The notes under the pieces: model-generated
Databases searched by the model: none
What the model was told of the DNA's origin: nothing
What the model saw: the letters and a program-made list of their open reading frames with translations, nothing else
Assembly: GCF_902497875.1 (NCBI RefSeq)
Contig: NZ_CABVHY010000011.1
Location: 62,001-126,000 of the forward strand
Source: Pseudomonas fluorescens
GTDB taxonomy: Bacteria; Pseudomonadota; Gammaproteobacteria; Pseudomonadales; Pseudomonadaceae
DNA: 64,000 nt
Reading direction: 5' to 3'
In this document: positions 18,931-27,249 of the stretch, piece after piece
Numbering within the stretch: position 1 is the stretch's first letter
Layout: each line of letters opens with the position of its first letter
Program-made: the position numbers and the translations under genes

Positions 18931-19965
18931 TCACAACATATTCGGCGCAACAACCGGATCAATCTGCGCCCAATGCGAAGTATCCTCGCGATGGCTCTGC
19001 AGGTACGGCAACACCGCCCCCAGCAACGGCGCCTTGAACGCCTCCTGAAAGCGATGGGCCAGGCCCGGAATCAGCTTCAACTGGCTGCCCTGGATATGCG
19101 CCGCCAGATGCACGCCATGCATCACCGGCAACAGCGGGTCGGCGGTGCCATGCACCACCAGGGTCGGCACCCGCAATTGATTGAGCAGCGTCACCCGGCT
19201 CGGTTCGGCGAGGATCGCCATGATCTGACGCTTCACGCCCTCGGGGTTGAATGCCCGGTCATAGGAAACCTGCGCCTGCTGCAGCAGTTCCTGGCGATCA
19301 TCCACCACCTGCGGGCTGCCCAGCGCCGCCAGCAGATCCGCCTGCTGTTCAAGCGCCACCTCGCGATTCGGTGCACTGCGCCGTGAGAGCAATTGCACCA
19401 ATGCCGCGTTGGGCGCGGGCAAGCCCTCTGCGCCGGAACTGGTCATGATCAGCGTCAGGCTTTCCACCCGTTGCGGCGCCATGGCCGCCATGTGCTGGGC
19501 AATCATCCCGCCCATGCTTGCGCCCAGCACGTGAAACTGCTGCACCTGCAAGGCATCCATCAGGCCCAGGGCATCATCGGCCATGTCAGTCAGGGTGTAC
19601 GGCGCCGACACTGGCAAGCCGAGCTTATAGCGCAACACCTCAAAGGTCAGGTTGGCGTCGACGGGTGCCTGACGCCAGCTGGAGAGCCCGACATCCCGAT
19701 TGTCATAGCGGATTACCCGAAACCCCTGCTGACACAACGCGACCACCACCTCATCCGGCCAATGAATCAACTGCCCGCCCAGGCCCATCACCAGCAGTAA
19801 CGCTGGGTCCGAGGCACGGCCGATGCTCTGGTAGGCCAGGCTGACCTGATTCAGCTCGACCCGTTGGGTTGGCACATCGACATCGCATCGAGACGCCGCA
19901 AAAGACGCCGAGCCGAACACCAGCGAGAGCAACAAAAACGCCGTTTGAAAAAACAATGCATGCAT
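18931..19965 (-). CDS. Exported alpha/beta hydrolase
   Basis: This is a 344-residue protein with an N-terminal signal peptide ([20 protein letters not shown], cleavage likely after SFA), so it is periplasmic or secreted. The fold is shown by [10 protein letters not shown] (oxyanion region), the nucleophile elbow GASMGG, the acid in [11 protein letters not shown] and a late histidine in GLAHRF. It resembles proline iminopeptidase- and esterase-like hydrolases; the substrate is unknown. It stands alone between a REP doublet on each side, with no clear operon partner. Confidence 0.88.
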   Translation of the reverse strand: MHALFFQTAFLLLSLVFGSASFAASRCDVDVPTQRVELNQVSLAYQSIGRASDPALLLVMGLGGQLIHWPDEVVVALCQQGFRVIRYDNRDVGLSSWRQAPVDANLTFEVLRYKLGLPVSAPYTLTDMADDALGLMDALQVQQFHVLGASMGGMIAQHMAAMAPQRVESLTLIMTSSGAEGLPAPNAALVQLLSRRSAPNREVALEQQADLLAALGSPQVVDDRQELLQQAQVSYDRAFNPEGVKRQIMAILAEPSRVTLLNQLRVPTLVVHGTADPLLPVMHGVHLAAHIQGSQLKLIPGLAHRFQEAFKAPLLGAVLPYLQSHREDTSHWAQIDPVVAPNML

Positions 19966-20110
19966 GAAGAAACACCGAAACGCAGAACCCCAGTAGAGCG
20001 CGAGTCTGATGAACTTTGAGCAAGCGCGCTGCCACAGTTGTGTGACAGTTTGATGAAGATCGCCGAATGGTCGCTAATTTGGCTGAGCAGGCCAGAACCG
20101 CGTTTTCCTT

Positions 20111-20187
20111 CATCGCGAGCAGGCTCGCTCCCACAGGTTCTGTGTCGATCACGCAGAGCCCATGTGTGCGAGCCTGCTCGCGATAGC
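20111..20187. repeat. REP doublet (family D)
   Basis: CATCGCGAGCAGGCTCGC is inverted as GCGAGCCTGCTCGCGAT with a spacer of about 40 bp. It is related to the element at 11,341-11,444. Confidence 0.8.
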
Positions 20188-20230
20188 GGCCTCACGGCCA
20201 ATACAAATCCTCCTGTTGCCCCCAAACAAA

Positions 20231-20260
20231 ACCCGCCCCCCTCTCTCGAAGGGGGCGGGT
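20231..20260. terminator. Bidirectional terminator downstream of metE
   Basis: ACCCGCCCCC (20231-20240) pairs fully with GGGGGCGGGT (20251-20260). A-rich sequence on the left and T-rich sequence on the right give a U tract in both directions. It ends the leftward metE transcript 18 bp after its stop. Confidence 0.85.
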
Positions 20261-20277
20261 TTGTTGTTCGGGCTGCT

Positions 20278-22590
20278 TTACGCCAACTGACTCCTCAACT
20301 GGCGCGCCGCCGCCACCATATTCACCAGGGCCGCCTCGGTTTCCGGCCAGGCCCGGGTTTTCAGGCCGCAGTCGGGGTTGACCCACAGCCGTTCAGCGGG
20401 GATGCGTTTGACCGCCTTGGTCATCAACTTGACCATCTCGGCGGTGCCCGGCACCCGTGGCGAGTGGATGTCGTAGACCCCCGGGCCGATGTCGTTCGGG
20501 TAATCGAACGCTTCGAAAGCCTCGAGCAATTCCATGTCCGAACGCGAGGTTTCGATGGTGATCACATCGGCGTCCATGGCCGCGATGGACTTGATCACGT
20601 CGTTGAACTCGCTGTAGCACATGTGGGTGTGGATCTGGGTTTCGTCACGCACCCCGGACGCGGTCAGGCGGAACGCTTCCACCGCCCAGTCCAGGTACTC
20701 CTGCCATTGCGCGCGGCGCAGTGGCAAGCCTTCGCGGAAAGCCGCTTCGTCGATCTGGACGATCTTGATTCCGGCCTGCTCCAGGTCGACCACTTCATCG
20801 CGCAAGGCCAGCGCGAGTTGTTGCGCCTGGACTTTTCGCGACACGTCTTCACGCGGGAAGGACCACATCAGCATGGTTACCGGGCCGGTCAGCATGCCTT
20901 TCATGACCTTGTCGGTCAGGCTCTGGGCGTACTGAATCCAGTCCACGGTCATGGCGTTCGGACGGCTCAGGTCGCCGAAGATAATCGCCGGCTTCACGCA
21001 ACGCGAACCGTAGCTCTGGACCCAGCCGAAACGGGTGAAGAGGTAACCATCGAGTTGCTCGGCGAAGTACTCGACCATGTCGTTACGCTCGGCTTCACCA
21101 TGGACCAGCACGTCCAGCCCCAGGCGTTCCTGGATTTGCACGGCGTGGCGGATCTCGCTGTGCATGGCGTCGGTGTAGTCGTTGGCCGACAGCTTGCCCT
21201 GTTTGAAGGCCTGACGCGCCAGGCGAATCGACGCAGTCTGCGGGAACGAACCGATAGTGGTGGTCGGGAACGCCGGCAGTTGCAGACGAGCGCGTTGCAC
21301 CTCGATGCGCTGGGCGAACGCCGATTGGCGCTGGCTGTCGGCGGCGCTGATGGCGACGAGGCGTGCCTGGACATCGGCTTTGTGAATCCGCGGCGACTGG
21401 TTGCGGCTGGCCTGTACGGCGCGGCTTTCAGCCAGTGCGGTTTGCACGTTCGCCGCTTGTGGGTTGTTCAAGGCATCACGCAACACGGCGATTTCGCCAC
21501 ACTTTTGCACGGCAAAGGCCAGCCAGCTTTTCAGTTCAGCATCGAGCTTGTCTTCGCGGCCCAGGTCCACCGGGCTGTGCAGCAGCGAGCAGGAACCGGC
21601 GACCCAGAGGTTGTCGCCGAAGCGCTCTTGCGCAGTTTTCAGTTGTTCCAGCGCCTGTTCCAGTTCGCAGCGCCAGACGTTGCGGCCGTTGACCAGGCCT
21701 ACCGAAAGTACTTTGTAGGTTGGCAGGCGGTCGAGTACCGCGGCCAGCTGTTCCGGTGCGCGCACCGCGTCGATGTGCAAGCCATCCACCGGCAGGCCGA
21801 CGGCCAGCCCGAGGTTGTCCTCCAGGCCACCGAAGTAGGTCGCCACGAGCTTCTTCAGCGGCGAATATTGCAGGATATGGTAAGCGCGCTCGAAGGCGTT
21901 TTTCCATTCCTGGGGCAGGTCGAGGCTGAGGATCGGCTCGTCGATCTGCACCCATTCCACGCCCTGTGCCGCGAGGCGACCGAGGATTTCGCCGTAGATC
22001 GGCAGCAAGCGTTCCAACAGCTCGAGTTTGTCGAAGTCGTTACCCTTGGCCTTGCCCAGCCACAAGTAGGTCAGCGGACCGATGATCACCGGCTTGACCT
22101 TGTGACCCAGCGCCAGCGCTTCGTCGACCTCCTCGAATAGCTGTTCCCAGCTCAGTTTGAATTGCTGATCAACGCTGAATTCCGGGACCAGGTAGTGATA
22201 GTTGGTGTCGAACCACTTGGTCAGTTCCTGAGCGTATTGCGCCTTGGCATGCTCGCCGCCGCAGCAGCTGGCAGTGGCGCCGCGAGCCATCGCGAACAGC
22301 GTGTCGAGAGTCGGCAATCCACGGGCATCCCGGGCACTGTCGAAACGCTCGGGGATCACCCCGAAGGTCAACGAGTGGCTCAGCACCTGGTCGTACCAGG
22401 CGAAATCGCCGACCGGCAGCAAATCGATGCCTGCGTCTTTTTGCAGCTGCCAGTGTCTGGCCCGCAACTCACGACCCACAGCTTGCAGGGCGCTCTGGTC
22501 AAGGTCGCCTTTCCAGTAGGACTCGAGGGCTTTTTTAAGTTCGCGGTCGGCGCCGATACGCGGGAAACCAAGATTGTGGGCCAGGGCCAT
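20278..22590 (-). CDS. metE: Cobalamin-independent methionine synthase
   Basis: MetE transfers the methyl group of 5-methyltetrahydropteroyltri-glutamate to homocysteine in the last step of methionine synthesis. The 770-residue length and both duplicated barrel domains are normal. Zinc ligands are visible: H656 and C658 in THMCYSEF and C741 in NPDCGLKTR. The start [13 protein letters not shown] is typical, with a GGAGG-like site upstream. It is divergent from metR across a 106-bp gap with a palindromic MetR-like site and is followed by a strong terminator. Confidence 0.98.
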   Translation of the reverse strand: MALAHNLGFPRIGADRELKKALESYWKGDLDQSALQAVGRELRARHWQLQKDAGIDLLPVGDFAWYDQVLSHSLTFGVIPERFDSARDARGLPTLDTLFAMARGATASCCGGEHAKAQYAQELTKWFDTNYHYLVPEFSVDQQFKLSWEQLFEEVDEALALGHKVKPVIIGPLTYLWLGKAKGNDFDKLELLERLLPIYGEILGRLAAQGVEWVQIDEPILSLDLPQEWKNAFERAYHILQYSPLKKLVATYFGGLEDNLGLAVGLPVDGLHIDAVRAPEQLAAVLDRLPTYKVLSVGLVNGRNVWRCELEQALEQLKTAQERFGDNLWVAGSCSLLHSPVDLGREDKLDAELKSWLAFAVQKCGEIAVLRDALNNPQAANVQTALAESRAVQASRNQSPRIHKADVQARLVAISAADSQRQSAFAQRIEVQRARLQLPAFPTTTIGSFPQTASIRLARQAFKQGKLSANDYTDAMHSEIRHAVQIQERLGLDVLVHGEAERNDMVEYFAEQLDGYLFTRFGWVQSYGSRCVKPAIIFGDLSRPNAMTVDWIQYAQSLTDKVMKGMLTGPVTMLMWSFPREDVSRKVQAQQLALALRDEVVDLEQAGIKIVQIDEAAFREGLPLRRAQWQEYLDWAVEAFRLTASGVRDETQIHTHMCYSEFNDVIKSIAAMDADVITIETSRSDMELLEAFEAFDYPNDIGPGVYDIHSPRVPGTAEMVKLMTKAVKRIPAERLWVNPDCGLKTRAWPETEAALVNMVAAARQLRSQLA

Positions 22591-22641
22591 GACGACATTC
22601 CTCCATAAAAGATGGCGCTATTGTCGACACTCCGGGCTACA

Positions 22642-22654
22642 TGAGACAAACTCA
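22642..22654. promoter_or_regulatory. Putative MetR operator between metE and metR
   Basis: TGAGACAAACTCA is a palindrome of the form TGAG-N5-CTCA, close to the MetR consensus TGAA-N5-TTCA. It lies about 50 bp from each start codon, where one site could control both genes. Binding is inferred. Confidence 0.5.
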
Positions 22655-22696
22655 ACCTTTTCGTGTTGATCACAAGTTTTCCTCATGGAGGCCCCG

Positions 22697-23614
22697 GTGC
22701 TGGAAATCCGTCACCTGAAGACCCTGCACGCCTTGCGCGAAGCAGACAGCTTGGTGGAAGCCGCCGAGCGCTTGCACCTGACCCAATCCGCGCTGTCCCA
22801 CCAGTTCAAGGAACTGGAGGAGCGCATGGGTATGCAACTGTTCGTGCGCAAGAGCAAACCGGTGCGTTTTACCAGCGCCGGGCTGCGTCTGTTACAGCTG
22901 GCCGACGCCACCCTGCCGCTGCTGCGCGGTGCCGAGCGGGATATCGCGCGGTTGGCCGGCGGCACCGCCGGACGTCTGCACATGGCCATCGAATGCCACA
23001 GCTGCTTCCAATGGCTGATGCCCACCATCGACCAGTTCCGCGATGCCTGGCCGGAGGTCGAGCTGGACCTGGCCTCGGGATTCTCCTTCGCCCCGCTGCC
23101 GGCCCTGGCCCGTGGCGATCTGGATCTGGTGGTGACCTCCGATCCGCTGGAGCTGGCGGGCATTACTTACGTGCCGCTGTTCACTTACGAAGCGATGCTC
23201 GCGGTGGCCAATCAGCATCGACTGGCGGGCAAGCCGTACATCGTGCCGGAAGATTTGCTCAGCGAAACCCTGATCACTTATCCGGTGGAACGGGATCGGC
23301 TGGACATCTTCACGCGCTTCCTGGAACCAGCGGACATCGAACCGGCGCAAGTGCGCACCTCGGAACTGACGGTCATGATGATGCAACTGGTGGCCAGCGG
23401 CCGTGGCGTATGCGGCATGCCCCACTGGGCGCTGCATGAATACAGTTCACGGGGATACGTGAAGGCCAAGCGCCTGGGCGAGAAAGGCTTGTTTGCGACA
23501 CTGTACGCCGGGATTCGCGCCGACATGCTGGATGCGCCCTACATGCGCGACTTCCTGCTGACGGCCAAAGACACCTCGTTCTCGACCCTGGATGGGGTGA
23601 GTGCGGTGCGCTGA
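22697..23614 (+). CDS. metR: LysR-type regulator of methionine synthesis
   Basis: The protein has about 305 residues, with an N-terminal winged helix (LEIRHLKTLHALREADSLVE onwards; recognition helix around LTQSALSHQFKELE) and a LysR effector domain that in MetR binds homocysteine. GTG at 22697 is chosen because GGAGG lies 6 nt upstream and the conserved family start (V/M)LEIRHLKTL begins there; an ATG at 22685 would add four residues. The divergent pairing with metE supports the name. It is expected to activate metE. Confidence 0.93.
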   Translation: MLEIRHLKTLHALREADSLVEAAERLHLTQSALSHQFKELEERMGMQLFVRKSKPVRFTSAGLRLLQLADATLPLLRGAERDIARLAGGTAGRLHMAIECHSCFQWLMPTIDQFRDAWPEVELDLASGFSFAPLPALARGDLDLVVTSDPLELAGITYVPLFTYEAMLAVANQHRLAGKPYIVPEDLLSETLITYPVERDRLDIFTRFLEPADIEPAQVRTSELTVMMMQLVASGRGVCGMPHWALHEYSSRGYVKAKRLGEKGLFATLYAGIRADMLDAPYMRDFLLTAKDTSFSTLDGVSAVR

Positions 23615-23651
23615 AGAGTTGTGGCGAGGGGGCTTGACCGTTGCGCGAACC

Positions 23652-23795
23652 GTAGCAGCTGCCGAGCCTGCGAGGCTGCGTTCGGCTGCGAAGCAGTCGT
23701 AAAATCAGGCGCCGCGGTATTCCAGACAAACCGTGCAAGCAGGATTTACGACTGCTCCGCAGCCGAACGCAGCCTTCGGCAGCTGCTACGGGGGA
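23652..23795. repeat. REP doublet (family B)
   Basis: GTAGCAGCTGCCGAGCCTGC at the left and GCCTTCGGCAGCTGCTAC at the right are inverted, with CGGCTGCGAAGCAGTCGTAAAATC inside matched by an inverted half. It shares its design with 9,385-9,515 and fills the space between the convergent metR and GNAT genes. Confidence 0.85.
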
Positions 23796-23820
23796 AGTGC
23801 TGAACCTGTAAACCGCAGCG

Positions 23821-23851
23821 CCTGCTTCGCGGGCAAGCCCGGCTCCCACAG
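23821..23851. repeat. Single REP unit (family D-like)
   Basis: GCTTCGCGGGCAAGCCCGGC followed by TCCCACA is a lone short REP hairpin directly after the family B doublet and before the end of the GNAT gene. Confidence 0.6.
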
Positions 23852-23860
23852 CAGCTCGTG

Positions 23861-24367
23861 TTACTCCAACCCCAATTCCCGCCACATATGAATCTTGTCG
23901 AGGTACTCCACCCCCACCCTCACCGCCAGCGGTTCCAGGCCGAACTGCACGAAACCGCAGCGTTGATACAGGGCAAGTGCCGCGTCATTGCCGGCGGTGA
24001 CGGTCAGCTGGATCAGCTTCAAGCCTTTATGGCTCCGCGCTTCGGCGAGGGCGGTTTGCACCAGTTGATAGCCCAGCCCTCCATGGCGAGACCCGGCCGA
24101 TACATACAGGCCAAACAGCGTGACCTTGTGCCGGGCTTTTTCGCGGGGTTCGAAGGCCAGTCCAGCGATGCCCACCAGATTGTCACCCTCGAACGCTCCG
24201 AGCACCCGATCCAGCGGGTCACTCAGACGTGACTCCCACCAGGTCAACGGCATCGCCGCACGCTCGGCGACGCTGGAGGTGAACGCCTCGGGATGCAGAC
24301 CGTAGGCTTCAAGCATCAGCGCCCGATACTGGCTGGCGTGTTGCGAGGTGAGGCGTTGAATGGTCAT
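23861..24367 (-). CDS. GNAT family N-acetyltransferase
   Basis: This 168-residue cytoplasmic enzyme is expected to move an acetyl group from acetyl-CoA to an amine. The acetyl-CoA loop region LYVSAGSRHGGLGYQLVQTAL (motif A) and the following IQLTVTAGNDAALALYQRCGF (motif B) are clear. ATG 24367 (MTIQRLTS) begins the fold; the open frame runs upstream to 24421 into the LysE gene's end without family similarity. The substrate is unknown. It lies 50 bp downstream of the LysE gene, in the same direction. Confidence 0.88.
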   Translation of the reverse strand: MTIQRLTSQHASQYRALMLEAYGLHPEAFTSSVAERAAMPLTWWESRLSDPLDRVLGAFEGDNLVGIAGLAFEPREKARHKVTLFGLYVSAGSRHGGLGYQLVQTALAEARSHKGLKLIQLTVTAGNDAALALYQRCGFVQFGLEPLAVRVGVEYLDKIHMWRELGLE

Positions 24368-24417
24368 AGCGTCTTCACGCTGGCAATGAAAAATGGCGCA
24401 TGTGGGCTGTTTCCCGA

Positions 24418-25056
24418 TCAAGCACTGCGACGTTGCTCAAGCATCAGACGCACCGCGAGCGCGGCCAGCACAAAGCCCATGAAGTAGCGCTGAACCGCCA
24501 GCCACAGCGGGTTATGCACGAACCACGCAGCGATCCCGGCGGCGAACAGCGCGATCAGCAGGTTGACCGAAAAGCTCACACCGATCTGGGTCAGGCCGAG
24601 GAGAATGCTCTGGGTGAACACCGAGCCATGTTCGGGGTTGATGAACTGCGGAAACACCGACAGATAAAACACCGCGATTTTCGGGTTCAGCGCACTGGTG
24701 AGAAAGCCCATCAGGATCAGTTTCCGGGAGGAGTCCGGCGGCAGTTGTTGAGCCTCGAACGGCGAGCGCGCCCCAGGCTTCAGCGCCTGCCAGGCCAGCC
24801 ACAGCAGGTACAGCGCGCCGGCCCATTTCAGCACTTCATAGGCCATGGGCACGGCGAGAAATACCGCCGTCAAACCCGCTGCAGCGGCGAACATATGCAC
24901 GAAGAAACCCGCCACGACTCCCAGCAACGAAGTGATGCCGGCCCTGCGACCCTGGCAGATCGATCGGGATATCAGGTAGATCATGTTCGGCCCTGGCGTC
25001 AGCACCATCAGCAGTGCGGCGGCGGCGAACAGCAATAAATCTTGAACGGGTATCAT
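24418..25056 (-). CDS. LysE/RhtB family amino acid exporter
   Basis: This 212-residue inner-membrane protein has about six hydrophobic helices. The family hallmark LTPGPNMIYLISRS lies near the N-terminus, followed by GRRAGITSLLGVVAGFF. LysE/RhtB proteins export amino acids or analogues such as lysine, homoserine or threonine; which one cannot be told. It lies between a NUDIX gene (upstream, 25 bp) and a GNAT gene (downstream), probably one transcript. Confidence 0.92.
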   Translation of the reverse strand: MIPVQDLLLFAAAALLMVLTPGPNMIYLISRSICQGRRAGITSLLGVVAGFFVHMFAAAAGLTAVFLAVPMAYEVLKWAGALYLLWLAWQALKPGARSPFEAQQLPPDSSRKLILMGFLTSALNPKIAVFYLSVFPQFINPEHGSVFTQSILLGLTQIGVSFSVNLLIALFAAGIAAWFVHNPLWLAVQRYFMGFVLAALAVRLMLEQRRSA

Positions 25057-25081
25057 CGAGCAGTCCTTTGTCTTTTGAAGA

Positions 25082-25519
25082 TCAGGCCGTCGTTAGTTGC
25101 GATGCTCGATAAAACGGCAGGATCAGGTCCCGTGTCAATGGCGCCAGTACCAGGCCGCCATCGCTGGCAGGGTCGATCCAGACCACCTCTTCGATCTCCG
25201 CGGCCGGCGCCACCTGGGAATCGATATTCAGCTGGAACAACTCGGCCTGCACCAAAAACCCCGGTTCGTTGGCGGCCGGGGCCGAGAAAATTCCAAGATA
25301 GTTCGCTTGAGTGATATCGATACGCAAGCCAAGTTCTTCTTCCAGCTCACGAGCCAGCGCCACGACCGGTTGTTCATGGGCTTCGATCTTGCCACCGGGC
25401 TGCATGAAGGCCTGGGTGCCGCGTTTACGCACCAGCAGGGTTCGACCGTCCGGGCCGATCAACAGCCCGGCGGCGATGCGGAGGATGGAGGAGCTGGGTG
25501 CGGCTGATGGAAAAGTCAT
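25082..25519 (-). CDS. NUDIX hydrolase
   Basis: This protein of about 145 residues is predicted to cleave a nucleoside diphosphate linked to another group. The NUDIX box is complete: G-x5-E-x7-REL-x-EE-x-GL, in GGKIEAHEQ...ARELEEELGL. The N-terminal strand IAAGLLIGPDGRTLLVRKRG is typical. The start is uncertain: ATG 25519 (MTFPSAAP) fits the domain, but its ribosome site is weak, and in-frame ATGs at 25561 and 25606 are possible. The substrate is unknown. It heads a small unit with the LysE and GNAT genes. Confidence 0.88.
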   Translation of the reverse strand: MTFPSAAPSSSILRIAAGLLIGPDGRTLLVRKRGTQAFMQPGGKIEAHEQPVVALARELEEELGLRIDITQANYLGIFSAPAANEPGFLVQAELFQLNIDSQVAPAAEIEEVVWIDPASDGGLVLAPLTRDLILPFYRASQLTTA

Positions 25520-25629
25520 GGAGGGAAAATGGCCTTGAATGCAAAGGCGCAAGGATCCCATGAGTTTCCGTTCGTCGGCAATTGAGGGATCGTGCACATG
25601 CTTCACACGCCCCCCGTCGTTGTCATTTT

Positions 25630-26985
25630 TTAGACTGCCGATTCCAGAAGCTCCACCTCCTGCGGCACTTTCACAAAAACGCTGTACTTGGCGCCCTCCA
25701 TCGCTTCAAAGGCAATCAACTTATCCACCAATGGCCCGTTCAATGCCTTGCCGGCATTGAGTAGTAACATGCCGTTATCGGCGTTGAGATTGCGCGCCAG
25801 CACCATTCCTGGCGCCAGATCGTGGGTGCCCAGCACCTTGACCAATGGATCGCCGACCGTCACATCGCTCAGGTAGGCGGCGCAGACTTGAACGAAGTCC
25901 TCCACCATTTCCGGATCGTAAAGCTTGCCGGCGTACTTGCGGATGAACACCAGCGCTTCATCGCTGTTCATCTGCCGCTCGAGGATCAGCCCGCGCTGCA
26001 ATTCGATAAAGTCCACCGCGAGTTTCAGCAGCCGCGAACCCAAAGGAATCGCCTCGCCCTTGAGGTGATCGGGAAACCCGCTGCCATCCCAGCGCTCCTG
26101 ATGATGGAGGATCAAGCGAGCCGCATCCTTCATGGGTTCCAGGGTCATCAGCAGCGATTCGCTTTGCTTGGGATAGCCTCGGTAGCGCTCTCGATCCGTG
26201 TGGTAGAGCAAGTCGGCAGGCGCAGTCATCATGCTGTCGCTCCAGCTCAGCTTGCCGATGTTATAGAGTGCCGCGGCCATGGTCAGATCGCGACTGCTGG
26301 CCTCGTCCAGGTCATGGGATTGGCAGTAGACGCGCACCAGTTCGATGATCTGCCGATTGGTCTGCTTGGCCTTTGGCAGGCGCAGATTGGCCAACAGCGA
26401 AAACACCTCAGTGCCCGTGACATAACTGTGCTTGAGCTCTTCGTAGGCCAGGTCGAGCATGTCGGCTGTTTGCTGCAGTTCTGCGGTGCGGGCGACGACG
26501 CGCTTCTCCAGCGTGGTATTGAGCAGTTTCAGTTGATCGTTCTGCTGCCGGGTCAATTGCTCAAGACGCTGGCGTTCGCGCTCGGAATGCTGATGGGCCA
26601 GGGACTGGCGCAACGTCAGCAGCATTTCTTCGTCGTTCCAGGGTTTGCTGATATAACGATGGATCTGGCCTTCGTTGATCGCTTTGATGATCATCGCCAG
26701 ATCGGCGTAGCCGGTCAGCAAAATACGCGTGGTCGAGGGATGACGCTGATGAATTTCCGCCAGCAAGGTGGCGCCATCCATACCCGCCATGCGCGCATCA
26801 GTCATGACCAGGTCAATCGACTGCTGCGCCATGATCTCCAGGGCCTGTGCGCCACTATTGGCCAACAGTACGTCGTAGGGCTGGCTGCGCAGCAAGCGGC
26901 GCAGGCTGTTGAGGATCGATTCTTCATCGTCGACGAGCAGCACCTTGGGTCTATAGTCGCAAATCATCGCAGGTTGCTCATCCAT
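25630..26985 (-). CDS. Response regulator with degenerate HD-GYP-type output domain
   Basis: This 451-residue protein has a receiver domain (residues about 12-130; VLLVDDEES, acceptor in VMTDARMAG, Lys in ISKPWN), a coiled coil (about 145-195) and an HD-type domain resembling RpfG-like c-di-GMP phosphodiesterases. The second half of the HD-GYP signature is kept (HHQERWDGSGFP, H294-P305), but the HD pair expected in the HDIGK motif is YN (Y241-N242 in LYNIGK), removing metal ligands. A C-terminal extension of about 100 residues is not recognised. GAGG precedes ATG 26985. It is divergent from the five-gene signalling operon and may act with it by binding rather than catalysis. Confidence 0.85.
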   Translation of the reverse strand: MDEQPAMICDYRPKVLLVDDEESILNSLRRLLRSQPYDVLLANSGAQALEIMAQQSIDLVMTDARMAGMDGATLLAEIHQRHPSTTRILLTGYADLAMIIKAINEGQIHRYISKPWNDEEMLLTLRQSLAHQHSERERQRLEQLTRQQNDQLKLLNTTLEKRVVARTAELQQTADMLDLAYEELKHSYVTGTEVFSLLANLRLPKAKQTNRQIIELVRVYCQSHDLDEASSRDLTMAAALYNIGKLSWSDSMMTAPADLLYHTDRERYRGYPKQSESLLMTLEPMKDAARLILHHQERWDGSGFPDHLKGEAIPLGSRLLKLAVDFIELQRGLILERQMNSDEALVFIRKYAGKLYDPEMVEDFVQVCAAYLSDVTVGDPLVKVLGTHDLAPGMVLARNLNADNGMLLLNAGKALNGPLVDKLIAFEAMEGAKYSVFVKVPQEVELLESAV

Positions 26986-27201
26986 GGCACTACCTCATCT
27001 CACACTGGGACATTGATTCTTCCGGCGAAATCAAGGAAACATCTGGTACTCCTTGAGCCTGAACGACAGATTAGACGATTTCACTGTTCGATGGCGATTT
27101 GACGTCAAGCACTCGGCGAACCGTCGAGTGCCGGGCTATGCTCAAGCTGCGCGGACCCAGTACCCGCGTTTGCGTGATTCACACTCAGGAAGGGATGCCA
27201 T

Positions 27202-27249
27202 ATGAATTCAACGTCCATGACGGCCGTTTTCCTCGGTATGCACCGATGA
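27202..27249 (+). CDS. Possible 15-codon leader peptide coupled to the GGDEF-EAL gene
   Basis: The strongest ribosome site here, AGGAAGGG at 27187-27194, has proper 7-nt spacing to ATG 27202 but is too close to ATG 27195. Frame 27202 encodes MNSTSMTAVFLGMHR and ends at TGA 27247-27249, which overlaps ATG 27246 of the next gene as ATGA. This arrangement suggests translational coupling. It is inferred from spacing only; the peptide itself may have no function. Confidence 0.4.
   Translation: MNSTSMTAVFLGMHR

Larger units (their letters stand above)
19966..20277. other. Intergenic region between the hydrolase and metE
   Basis: These 312 bp carry the hydrolase promoter area, one REP doublet (20111-20187) and the metE terminator (20231-20260). 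No gene was recognised. Confidence 0.6.

Noticed and set aside
20038..22140. Very long open frame opposite metE (700 codons)
   Set aside because: It is an antisense shadow of metE; high G+C at third codon positions keeps the opposite frame open. No domain or ribosome site.
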